Below are positions 26,636-33,443 of a DNA stretch of 42,760 bases, piece after piece. The translations under genes and the position numbers were made by a program. Each line of letters opens with the position of its first letter. Position 1 is the stretch's first letter. This DNA is from Luteitalea sp. (lineage in GTDB: Bacteria > Acidobacteriota > Vicinamibacteria > Vicinamibacterales > CAVVIG01). The notes under the pieces are model-generated. The model searched no databases, was not told the origin of the DNA, and worked only from the letters and a program-made list of their open reading frames with translations. The DNA is taken from contig WHSN01000013.1 in the NCBI GenBank assembly GCA_009380045.1, positions 1 through 42,760 on the forward strand. Reading direction: 5' to 3'.

Positions 26636-26664
26636 GAGAACCGGCGCGAACAATGCCGGTTCTC
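26636..26664 (-). other. Intercistronic stem-loop between pilin 2 and pilin 3
   Basis: GAGAACCGGC and GCCGGTTCTC form a perfect 10-bp stem around a 9-base loop. There is no T-run on the transcribed side, so it is not a classical terminator. In a pilin operon such a hairpin can block 3' decay and leave the upstream pilin messages more abundant than the machinery genes; that role is inferred. Confidence 0.6.
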
Positions 26665-26730
26665 CGATTGAGTATCTGCACGATGCAGCGAAGTGACCGG
26701 GCAGCCATACGCCACCCAGGCAATTCCTGA

Positions 26731-26907
26731 CTAGGAACCGGCGCCCGCGACGGCTGTGCCGACCTCGCCGAACTTTCCCTGGAGGGCGGTGCCGAGGCCG
26801 GTGATCGCGGTTACGCTGGCGAGCGAGATCAGGCCTGCGAGCAACGCGTACTCGATCAGGTCCTGGCCGTGCTCCTCACGAACGAAGCAGTTAAAGAGGT
26901 TCCTCAT
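26731..26907 (-). CDS. flp: Flp-type pilin 2
   Basis: The 58-residue pilin starts at MRNLFNCFVREEHGQDLIEY (ATG at 26907) and continues ALLAGLISLASVTAITGLGT. A longer in-frame extension upstream runs back over the end of pilin 1 and is not used. The leader MRNLFNCFVREEHG and the core QDLIEYALLAGLISLASV are standard Flp. It is nearly identical to pilin 1 over the first 35 residues and diverges towards the C-terminus (GTALQGKFGEVGTAVAGAGS). It carries a cysteine in the leader that pilin 1 lacks. Confidence 0.92.
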   Translation of the reverse strand: MRNLFNCFVREEHGQDLIEYALLAGLISLASVTAITGLGTALQGKFGEVGTAVAGAGS

Positions 26908-26929
26908 GGTCGCTTCTCCCGCTTCCGAA

Positions 26930-27106
26930 CTAAGATCCCGCGGCAGCCACGGCCGTGCCAACGTCGGCGAACTTGGTCTGGATGTTTCCGCCGAGTGTGG
27001 TGATCGCGCCCACGCTGGCGAGCGAGATCAGGCCTGCGAGCAGCGCGTACTCGATCAGGTCCTGGCCCTGCTCTTCGTGAACGAAACGGCTGAACAGATT
27101 CTTCAT
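26930..27106 (-). CDS. flp: Flp-type pilin 1, first gene of the Tad operon
   Basis: From the ATG at 27106 the minus strand encodes MKNLFSRFVHEEQGQDLIEY, then ALLAGLISLASVGAITTLGG and NIQTKFADVGTAVAAAGS (58 aa). AGGAGAG lies six bases upstream. It is masked by a longer overlapping frame. As the promoter-proximal gene with the best ribosome site it is the likely major pilin. Its core is almost identical to that of pilin 2, pointing to recent tandem duplication. The prepilin peptidase is expected to cut after the Gly before QDLIEY. Confidence 0.92.
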   Translation of the reverse strand: MKNLFSRFVHEEQGQDLIEYALLAGLISLASVGAITTLGGNIQTKFADVGTAVAAAGS

Positions 27107-27203
27107 GCGACTCTCCTATGGATGCCTGTTTGGCAATCGCTGCGGGAGGACCATCCTCCGGCAATCGAACGCGACAATCATTTGTCCGTTCGCACCCTCC
27201 AAG

Positions 27204-27219
27204 AGCAAGGCTGATACCA
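27204..27219 (-). promoter_or_regulatory. Sigma-54-type promoter of the Tad pilus operon
   Basis: Reading towards pilin 1, TGGTATCAGCCTTGCT has the invariant GG (27218-27217) and GC (27206-27205) exactly ten bases apart, with TTGCT at -12. This matches the TGGCAC-N5-TTGCW consensus except in the two bases after TGG. The start would be near 27193, leaving an ~86-base leader that holds a small hairpin (GGAGGA/TCCTCC, 27145-27159). The rest of the 429-bp gap 27107-27535 holds no gene I can support. Confidence 0.6.
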
Positions 27220-27535
27220 GGACGCGAACGACGGTCAGTACGCAACAAGATGAGCGAATACACTGGCGAGCTGCCATTGTGTGACCGGATGCGACCTGAA
27301 GGACCGCGCGGCCATGTCGCGGAGTTCTGGGCCGGGCCAGCAAGTTTTCTTCCCGCGAGCTGCCGCGGCGATCCAACAAACAGTTTCCCAGTCGCGGTTG
27401 CGAGCGTGTGCAGAACAGTGGTGCGGCGCTGCGGCGCGGCGCTGGCTGGAGTGAGCCGGCCGACTTTGGTTGCAGTATCGGCTCGCGACAGCGTTCCGCG
27501 CGGCGAGCGTGAGGAATCTTGAAGGCGGGGAGGAA

Positions 27536-28555
27536 CTACGACCGCCGGAGCCGGATCGACTTGAACCGATCGAGCACATCGAACTCGGTGGCAAACCGCG
27601 CGAGCCTCTCGCCCCGCAGCTCGATCCGGCGTGGATCGACATGTCCGAGGAAGCGGCCGGCCTCGCTCAGATACGGGATCTGGGTCGGGTCGAGCCCGAT
27701 CATCCGCGCGCTGGTGGCATCGACGGCCACCAGATCGCTGCCCATGACCACGCAACCGAGCTGCCGCGGCCGTCCCATGATCGGGCCGTCTCCCTCCATC
27801 GCGATTACGGCATCGACGATGGCGAAGTGGGGGCGGATCGTCGCGTTCAGGTCGATGATGGAGTTGTCGATCCCGTGGCGGTGCAGGATGTTCTTGGGCC
27901 ACCCGTAGACAGCGCCCGGTACCGTCCCGAACAGGTTCTTCATGCTCGCTGTGATCCCAGCCCAGTGGTGGGTCTTCAGCTTGGGCATGGACACGATGAA
28001 GTCCGACTGCAGCAGCTCGATCGGCAGGGCGAGCCGCTCGAGGCCGGTGAAACGGCTCCTGAGCGGCACTTCGGCAACGTCGTCCTGGTTCAGGTCGACG
28101 AAGGCGATCCGGTTCTCCCGCAGGTGCTCGTACAAGCCGGTCTCCGTCACCAGGTACTCCATGTCGCGGCGGTGTCCAGGCCCTTCGCCGACCGTCACCG
28201 ACGCGGCCCCGGCGGCGCGGAACGCCAGCACCGCGCCTGCCACGACGAGCGGGTTCGTGTTGATCGCGCTGTTGCTCTCGTACTCGACCATGTTGGGCTT
28301 GAGAAACACCCTCCGGCCCCGCACGTCGACATGGAGGTCCTCGAGGCCTCGCCCGATCAGCTCCTTGAAGTCGATCGTGTAGTCGCGGGCGGCGTACAGG
28401 CCGACCGGCGAGCGCTCAGGGCGCGCGAACAGGCTCGCATCGTACGGCGCCCTCCGACACGCCGCGGCAACCACCGACGTGGAGATCGCAGCCAGAAAGG
28501 CACGGCGCGACCACTGGCGATGGTGAAGCGGAAGGTCAGAACGTCGCGTCGCCAT
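27536..28555 (-). CDS. DUF362 protein with Tat-type leader
   Basis: The 339-residue protein has an N-terminus with twin arginines (SRRAFLAAISTSVVAAAC), suggesting Tat export and possibly lipid attachment at the Cys. The DUF362 body includes VFLKPNMVEYESNS.., ..GAASVTVGEGPGHRR.., the conserved MPKLKTHHWAGITASMKNLFG and ..VVMGSDLVAVDATSARMIG. The biochemical role of DUF362 is not settled, and no ferredoxin-like Cys clusters are present. It overlaps the preceding squalene-cyclase-like gene by 20 bp and ends upstream of the pilus promoter. Confidence 0.82.
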   Translation of the reverse strand: MATRRSDLPLHHRQWSRRAFLAAISTSVVAAACRRAPYDASLFARPERSPVGLYAARDYTIDFKELIGRGLEDLHVDVRGRRVFLKPNMVEYESNSAINTNPLVVAGAVLAFRAAGAASVTVGEGPGHRRDMEYLVTETGLYEHLRENRIAFVDLNQDDVAEVPLRSRFTGLERLALPIELLQSDFIVSMPKLKTHHWAGITASMKNLFGTVPGAVYGWPKNILHRHGIDNSIIDLNATIRPHFAIVDAVIAMEGDGPIMGRPRQLGCVVMGSDLVAVDATSARMIGLDPTQIPYLSEAGRFLGHVDPRRIELRGERLARFATEFDVLDRFKSIRLRRS

Positions 28556-29396
28556 CGCCTTGGCTCAACGTGTACAGTGCCGCGGCCACGGCCGCATGGT
28601 TGCCGAGCGCAGCCGTGATCGGTAACTGCCGGCGGAGCGCCGCCATGACGGCGGCCGTGGCGCGCCCGTAGGTCCGGAGGGCGCACGATGCCAGCGCCAG
28701 CGCCGTCGCGGACCGTTCCGAAGTCGCGTGCCGTTCGAGAAACTCCAGCCCCTCGGTGACGACGCGTTCGCCGCGGCGGTCGCGGAGCGCGAGCAACGTC
28801 AGCGCGGTGGTCGGCACGTAGGGCGCGAGCTCCTGTCCCAGCATGTTGGAGTTCCCGTAGTTCCATCCTCCGCCCAGGCAGCTCCGGTCCACGAGCAGCC
28901 GTTCGGCGTCACGAATGCGGACCGGGTCGATTTGCGCGCGCCATGGCGGCGCGCAGGTGTTCAACGCGAGCAGGCACCAGGCGGTCGGCTCGACCCAGCT
29001 GAAGGTGTCGGCGATCCAGGACCAGCCCTGGATGCCGTTGTCCTGACGGTTGATCGGCGAGGGTTCGAGCGCAACTCCTTTCACGCGCTGCAGCGCGTCG
29101 AGGAGCGCCCGGTTTCCGGCCCGGTGCTCGAGCGCCGCCGCGTGCAACGCGAGCAGGGCCAGTCCCTGAAATCCATAGTTCGGCTCTCCGCCGGCGCGCT
29201 CGAGGAGGAGCCCCGCTCGTGCCGGCCACTGCCCGAGCCCCGCCCCCGCCGCGGCGCCATCCTGCCCGGCGGCGGTGAGCGCGAGCACCGCCCAGGACGT
29301 CGGCTCCAGTCGGCTTGTCTTGTGCCGGTAGTAGCCCCAGCCGCCGTCGGCGTTCCGTCCGGCAATGAGCAGGTTTGTCAGATCTTTTGTGTTCAT
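28536..29396 (-). CDS. Prenyltransferase/squalene-cyclase-like repeat protein
   Basis: The 286-residue protein is made of alpha/alpha-barrel type repeats. Motifs include NADGGWGYYRHKTSRLEPTS (about 15-34), ..NGIQGWSWIADTFSWVEPTAW (about 124-144) and ..CLGGGWNYGNSN (about 175-186), the QW-like signatures of the squalene cyclase/prenyltransferase repeat fold. It lacks the DXDD catalytic motif of squalene-hopene cyclases and is less than half their length, so a binding or structural role is more likely than cyclisation. It sits between a PilZ gene and the overlapping DUF362 gene, apparently in one transcript. Confidence 0.72.
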   Translation of the reverse strand: MNTKDLTNLLIAGRNADGGWGYYRHKTSRLEPTSWAVLALTAAGQDGAAAGAGLGQWPARAGLLLERAGGEPNYGFQGLALLALHAAALEHRAGNRALLDALQRVKGVALEPSPINRQDNGIQGWSWIADTFSWVEPTAWCLLALNTCAPPWRAQIDPVRIRDAERLLVDRSCLGGGWNYGNSNMLGQELAPYVPTTALTLLALRDRRGERVVTEGLEFLERHATSERSATALALASCALRTYGRATAAVMAALRRQLPITAALGNHAAVAAALYTLSQGDGDATF

Positions 29397-29435
29397 GTCG
29401 AATGGGCTCAGCGGAGATCGCCAGCTGGTGCCGTA

Positions 29436-29789
29436 TCATTCCTCCACTGGGTCGTCGAGCCAGCACAGTAGCTCGCCGCTTTCCTTCAGCATCACGTATC
29501 GGAGCGAGCCTTCATGCGGCGGGGTCGTCGAGAGAAACCGCGCAGCCACGCGATGGAGGCCGCCGCCACCTGTCACCGCCGCCGAGCGCACGACGTGCAC
29601 GACCTCCTCGAATAGCTTCCCGCCGAACGACACGTGCAGTGCCGCGACGGTGTGCACCGTGACCGGTCTCGTCGTCTCCAGCAGGCACCCGCCGGCACTG
29701 CAGTTCAGCACGCGCACGCGGTGGTCGTGAATCAGTCGGGCAGGCGTGTTCCGGGGCGCACGACCCGAAGATTCCGATCCGTTTTCCAT
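29436..29789 (-). CDS. PilZ-like domain protein (second of pair)
   Basis: The 117-residue protein starts at the ATG at 29789, with GGAG eight bases upstream although this lies inside the previous gene (58-bp overlap). The PilZ-type segment is VRVLNCSAGGCLLETTRPV, corresponding to the D/NxSxxG motif, followed by beta strands (..VAALHVSFGGKLFEEVVHVV..). The canonical RxxxR c-di-GMP motif is not clear, so it may bind weakly or act as a partner of the first PilZ protein. Its place just upstream of the pilus locus suggests control of adhesion. Confidence 0.65.
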   Translation of the reverse strand: MENGSESSGRAPRNTPARLIHDHRVRVLNCSAGGCLLETTRPVTVHTVAALHVSFGGKLFEEVVHVVRSAAVTGGGGLHRVAARFLSTTPPHEGSLRYVMLKESGELLCWLDDPVEE

Positions 29790-30094
29790 TGCGATCTCCG
29801 TGTCCCGGCGCCAGCGGAGGCGCGGCCGGTCGGGACGACCCGCGACAGCCGGATCCGATGCCGAACAATGCCGCCGGCGGCTACCGGCCGGCTTTCCTCG
29901 ACGCGCACCGGCGCCCGATCGACGTGGCCGTCGACATTCATCTCTATTGTGAGCATCTCGCCAACGGCCGCCGGTTCACTGCTGATCGCGATCAGCGCAT
30001 CCTCGGTGGCCGTCACCATCACGTCACACGCGACGCGCAGCACGCCCTCGCTGTCGGCCACCACGAATCGGGCGTGACGTCGCCGTCCGGACAT
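29732..30094 (-). CDS. PilZ-like domain protein (first of pair)
   Basis: The 120-residue protein starts at MSGRRRHARFVV (ATG at 30094), with AAAGGA upstream. RRRHAR matches the RxxxR arginines of PilZ domains. Beta strands follow (..VMVTATEDALIAISSEPAAV.., then ..MLTIEMNVDGHVDRAPVRVEE..), ending with a basic tail. PilZ domains bind c-di-GMP. The second motif (D/NxSxxG) is not obvious here but is present in the partner gene, so the two proteins look complementary. A sigma-54-type promoter lies about 90 bp upstream. Confidence 0.6.
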   Translation of the reverse strand: MSGRRRHARFVVADSEGVLRVACDVMVTATEDALIAISSEPAAVGEMLTIEMNVDGHVDRAPVRVEESRPVAAGGIVRHRIRLSRVVPTGRASAGAGTRRSQWKTDRNLRVVRPGTRLPD

Positions 30095-30184
30095 GTGTGT
30101 CCTTTCGTTCTGAAGGGGGTGCCGGCGCCGTCGGCGGAGCCCGCAGGCCTCCTGCCAAGGTCTCAGCGACGCAACATCTGCTTC

Positions 30185-30198
30185 GCAAGCCCGGTGCC
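30185..30198 (-). promoter_or_regulatory. Sigma-54-type promoter of the PilZ pair
   Basis: Towards the PilZ genes the sequence is CGGCACCGGGCTTGCG (30199-30184). The GG (30198-30197) and GC (30186-30185) are ten bases apart, with GGCAC and TTGC both matching consensus. The predicted start near 30173 gives a ~79-base leader. A weaker look-alike (TGGCAAGGCGCTTGT) lies further upstream. The remaining 30095-30341 gap has no gene. Confidence 0.6.
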
Positions 30199-30341
30199 GC
30201 GTCGGTGACAGGCGACAGGTGGCTCTTTGACGGAGATTGCGAACGTTCTGGACGCGCGGCGTCGCGTCTACAAGCGCCTTGCCACGAACTTCTGGTCCGG
30301 GCCTGAACAAATGTCCGGATATCGCCCGTCTCCCGCGGGAC

Positions 30342-30737
30342 TTAGACGATCTCGAGACGGTCGCCGACTCCGACGCCGGACGCCTCCGCGGCGCCCGACG
30401 GCAGCTCGATCACGGCGAACGCGCCGGCGCCGAAGGCCAGCCGCCAGGCGCCGCACCGCGGCCGGATCTTGAGCACCCGGCCGTCGCGCGAGACGAACAC
30501 GATGTCGATCGGGAACTTCATGAAGAAGGTGTGGACGCTGTTGCACGGAGCCAGCACCATCGCGCTGCCTGGCTCGAGCGAGCGCCGACCGAGTAGACCC
30601 TTGTTGCGCGTGACCCGATCGAAGGCCGGGATCACGGACCCGGCGACGACCTGGCCGCCCGACGCGCGCCGCAGGGTCCACCGGTGCGCGGCGTCCTGTG
30701 AGATCCCACGCAGAAAAGAGGAATTGCCGCCGGCCAT
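30342..30737 (-). CDS. DUF192 family protein
   Basis: The 131-residue protein carries the DUF192 (COG1430) signature: ..VTRNKGLLGRRSLEPGSAMVLAPCNSVHTFFMKFPIDIVFV and later VIELPSG. The biochemical role of the family is unknown; it is often encoded near Tad/type II-like secretion genes. No signal peptide is evident here, unlike many homologues. Its ATG overlaps the stop of the sigma-54 activator gene (ATGA), so the two are translationally coupled, which ties it to the same regulatory circuit. Confidence 0.85.
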   Translation of the reverse strand: MAGGNSSFLRGISQDAAHRWTLRRASGGQVVAGSVIPAFDRVTRNKGLLGRRSLEPGSAMVLAPCNSVHTFFMKFPIDIVFVSRDGRVLKIRPRCGAWRLAFGAGAFAVIELPSGAAEASGVGVGDRLEIV

Positions 30738-31939
30738 CAGCCGACGTCCCCGTCAGTGACGGCCTTGTTCCTTGCGGTTTCCAGCGCCGGCCACCCCTGC
30801 CCTGGCGCAAGCGCCGGAAACGGGATCCGCGACCCGTCGAAGGAGTTGTTCGGATCGCGAAACTCCCGGAAGTCAGGGCGACAGTCGTGCGTTGTCAGGA
30901 AATTCATGAACCGTTTGTAGTCGGACGCAGGAATGTAAAACAGTTCGAGCAGCGCGCGGTAGTTGCCCCGGCTGACGCTCAGGCCGCGCCGGACCAGCTC
31001 GCGCATGTCGTGCCGTGTAATGTCGCGGTTGAGAAACATCGGATGGATATGCTCCCAGAACGAATACCCGTTCTCGACGATTCCCTGGTACAGCACGTCG
31101 GCGAGCTGGCGGCGTCGCTCGCGCTGAGGCGTGATGGCCTGCCCTTGTGTCCGCAGAGCCTGCGGCAGATCGTTGACATCGAGCAGCGTGTGCTCGGCCG
31201 CAAAGCAGGTGAGCTGCTCCATCACGTTCCGGAGTTCCCGGATGTTGCCCGGCCAGCCGTAGCGGGCGAGGGCGGCCCACGCCTCGTCGGTGAGCGCGAC
31301 CTGGCCCCCCAATCGCATCAGGAAGTGGCTGCCGAGCGCTTTCACGTCGTCAGACCGCTCGCGGAGGGCGGGCACGTGCAGGTGCACGACGCGGAGGCGA
31401 TAGAGGAGATCCTCACGGAACGCTCCCGCGGCAACCAGCTTTGTCAAGTTCCGGTTCGTCGCCGCGACGACGCGCACGTCGACCGCGGCGCGCAACCTTT
31501 CGCCGCCCACCGACTGAATCTCGCCGTTCTCGAGAAAGCGGAGGAGGACGCCCTGCATGCGCGGGCTCATCTCACCGACCTCGTCGAGAAACGGCGTCCC
31601 CATGTGGGCCAGCTGCAGCTTTCCGACACTATCGCGATAGGCGCCGGTGAAGCTGCCCTTGACGTGACCGAACAGCTCCGATTCGAGCAGTGACTCCGCT
31701 ACGCCCCCGCAGTTCACGGGCACGTACTCACGGCCGCTGCGGGCCGAATGGGCATGAATATACCGCGCGAGCACGTCCTTGCCGACTCCGCTCTCGCCCG
31801 TGATCAAGACCTTCGCATCGCTTGCGGCGATTCGCGTGGCGCACAGGAGCAGATTGCGCATCTGCTCGCTGACGGTCACTATCTCCGACCGAACCGACGC
31901 TCGCCTGGCTTCGACGTTCGCACTCGCCACAAACCCCAT
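30737..31939 (-). CDS. Sigma-54-dependent transcription activator without receiver domain
   Basis: The 400-residue protein starts almost directly with the AAA+ domain: Walker A GESGVGKD (48-55), GSFTGA (95-100, the sigma-54 contact loop, usually GAFTGA), Walker B TPFLDEVGEM and the R-finger region VAATNRNL. No N-terminal sensory domain is present, so activity may be controlled by a partner or by expression. The C-terminal ~115 residues (..GYSFWEHIHPMFLNRDITRH..) lack the usual short Fis helix-turn-helix; a candidate DNA-binding helix pair is GNYRALLELFYIPASDYKRF. It probably drives the two nearby -24/-12 promoters. Confidence 0.9.
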   Translation of the reverse strand: MGFVASANVEARRASVRSEIVTVSEQMRNLLLCATRIAASDAKVLITGESGVGKDVLARYIHAHSARSGREYVPVNCGGVAESLLESELFGHVKGSFTGAYRDSVGKLQLAHMGTPFLDEVGEMSPRMQGVLLRFLENGEIQSVGGERLRAAVDVRVVAATNRNLTKLVAAGAFREDLLYRLRVVHLHVPALRERSDDVKALGSHFLMRLGGQVALTDEAWAALARYGWPGNIRELRNVMEQLTCFAAEHTLLDVNDLPQALRTQGQAITPQRERRRQLADVLYQGIVENGYSFWEHIHPMFLNRDITRHDMRELVRRGLSVSRGNYRALLELFYIPASDYKRFMNFLTTHDCRPDFREFRDPNNSFDGSRIPFPALAPGQGWPALETARNKAVTDGDVG

Positions 31940-32568
31940 GGTGACGCCCCCGGGCCGTTGGTCTTCGACGCGCTGGACTGAGACCTCGGAGAGATGTGCA
32001 ATATGATGGCCGAGCCAGCGAGGAGCGTAACCGTTGTGCCCTATTGGCTTGTGGACGTGCGCATCATTGCAATTAACGTACGCGTCTCACAACGGGACAC
32101 CGACCCACCAATACTGTATCCAATGGGGCGCTAGCAGCTCCGCTTCCATGACGTCCGCTTCCATGACGCGCCCAGAGAGACCGAGGGGCGCCGTCACGAT
32201 GTGATCCCGACAAGGCCCTTTCCTGTCCCACGAGAGGGTTCCCCCCCCGGCGAGTCCCATCGCTTGCACCTGAAACCGCCTATCCACAGCCGCGTAGCAG
32301 AGCCACGGTTCCGACACGGTGCCACCGCGCGGCGGAACGGGCCGGATCCTTCGGATCGGCCGTCGGCGGCGCTACCTCACCACCTGCGGAACGTAGCGGC
32401 GGCGCACCTGGCCGAAATTGGCAAAACGGACGCGATTCGGAAGGGGGGCACCGTGCCATCGCGACCACGCAACGCTACTCACCGCCAATTGATCCATCAG
32501 ATTCCTGCGCACGCGCGCCTTCCGGACGCGTGCCGGTCGCCGACTTGGTTATTCGAGCTCAGGACTCG
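31940..32568. other. 629-bp gap without a supported gene
   Basis: I find no gene with a ribosome site here. A 76-codon minus-strand frame (32087-32317) contains an in-frame 15-bp tandem duplication and could be a small hypothetical gene, but nothing else supports it. The region includes the promoter of the sigma-54 activator, which I cannot place. Confidence 0.4.
32139..32168. repeat. 15-bp tandem duplication
   Basis: TCCGCTTCCATGACG occurs twice in direct succession (32139-32153 and 32154-32168) with no mismatch. The length is a multiple of three, so it adds VMEA(D/E) twice in the weak minus-strand frame here. Confidence 0.8.
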
Positions 32569-32813
32569 CGCACGTCTGCTCCACGAGTTTCTGAAGGCCG
32601 CGCGTTCGACCGTGTCGCCCGGTCCCATAGGGGCCGCGCTGGCACCGCGCCATTGCGCGTATCAGGAAGCACCGAAGGACCACGAGGATCACGAAGCCTT
32701 GGGAGAAACCTTTCGTGTGTCTTCGTGGCCGGAGGCGAGCGACGACATCTGACGACAGGTGTGCCCCTGACCGATCCCTATAATGGCTGATGCGCGCGGG
32801 TCCATTCGCCGAC
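32569..32813 (+). repeat. Dispersed ~245-bp direct repeat, copy 2
   Basis: This is the same-orientation partner of 9141-9384, lying 23.4 kb away. In this copy an extra C disrupts the stop codon that ends the upstream frame in copy 1, so the LLHEFLKAARSTVSP frame runs on into the repeat. The nested stem (CCACGA/TCGTGG, CACGAA/TTCGTG) is kept. The right end runs without a break into a coding sequence at 32790. Confidence 0.85.
32779..32784 (+). promoter_or_regulatory. TATAAT box giving a leaderless gene (repeat copy 2)
   Basis: A perfect -10 hexamer is followed by GGCTG and the ATG at 32790. There is no room for a ribosome-binding site, so translation would start on a leaderless mRNA. No consensus -35 is present. 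The stretch from about 32750 to 32799 is identical in both repeat copies. Confidence 0.5.
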
Positions 32814-33146
32814 CGGCTCCTCCCGTTCGCGGTGTCGTTCGCGGTCACCTGCATTTTCTTCATCAACCTGTGCGCATGGATCTTCGAGTGCGGCTGCCGC
32901 TCGCTCTGGGCCGGCGCCGACGCGCTCTGCAACGTTCACGTTGCCGACAGTCGGCATTGTCCGTTCTGCAGCCGCGGCACGCTCGGGTACGCCGCGGTGA
33001 TGATTGCCGTCAGCGTCCCCCAGGCGGCGGTGTCGGCATGGACGCGGTGGAGCCGGGCGACGCGGGTATTGATGTGCCTGTTGCTGTTCCCCGCGTCAAT
33101 GGTGATCGCGGGCCTGCTGCTCGGGGCATACGACGGCTATTGGTGA
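32790..33146 (+). CDS. Small cysteine-containing membrane protein, leaderless
   Basis: The 118-residue protein has three hydrophobic segments: LPFAVSFAVTCIFFINLCAW (about 10-31), TLGYAAVMIAVSVPQAAVSAW (about 66-86) and VLMCLLLFPASMVIAGLLLGA (about 93-113). Between the first two is a soluble loop with clustered cysteines (FECGCRSLW.., ..CNVHV.., ..HCPFCSRG). The CPFC pair resembles a CxxC redox or metal-binding site. I do not know the family. The start codon lies directly behind a TATAAT box within the dispersed repeat. The first eight codons match the truncated frame next to the IS at 9361, so a paralogue was lost there. Confidence 0.65.
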   Translation: MRAGPFADRLLPFAVSFAVTCIFFINLCAWIFECGCRSLWAGADALCNVHVADSRHCPFCSRGTLGYAAVMIAVSVPQAAVSAWTRWSRATRVLMCLLLFPASMVIAGLLLGAYDGYW

Positions 33147-33443
33147 GCTTTCGTACTCAGTTGAAACCGGGCTCGATCGTCAGTGGAGGCGGCGCTCGGC
33201 GCGCACCGCTCCGGGTCGCTCGAACACCCCCACGTCGCGTTCGTACCTTCGTTACGCGGATGGCCGCGATGAATCCGCTCTGGGCAGCGCGGCGCGTTTC
33301 ATGGCGAGCTGAGCCAAAGAGCGGGTCGGACCACGGTTTGCGCTCTTCGGTCGGATGCGACAAGTGCGCGGGATGCAGTTCGTCGGAACAGCGACACCTG
33401 GCGTGCACCGGCTCGTCGCACTGGAGGACCCCCCACTGCCTGA
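33147..33443. other. Convergent intergenic gap, nothing recognised
   Basis: These 297 bp lie between the leaderless gene and the convergent phosphatase-superfamily gene. I see no convincing gene, terminator hairpin with T-run, or repeat. Confidence 0.5.

Noticed and set aside
32087-32317. A 76-codon minus-strand frame with a five-residue repeat
   Set aside because: It has no ribosome site, no recognisable fold and no operon context. The in-frame 15-bp duplication alone is not enough.
32201-32752. A 183-codon + strand frame running through repeat copy 2 (..KDHEDHEALGE..)
   Set aside because: The DHEDHE pattern is the translation of the CACGAAG/CACGAGGAT repeat. There is no ribosome site, and copy 1 has a stop in the same place.
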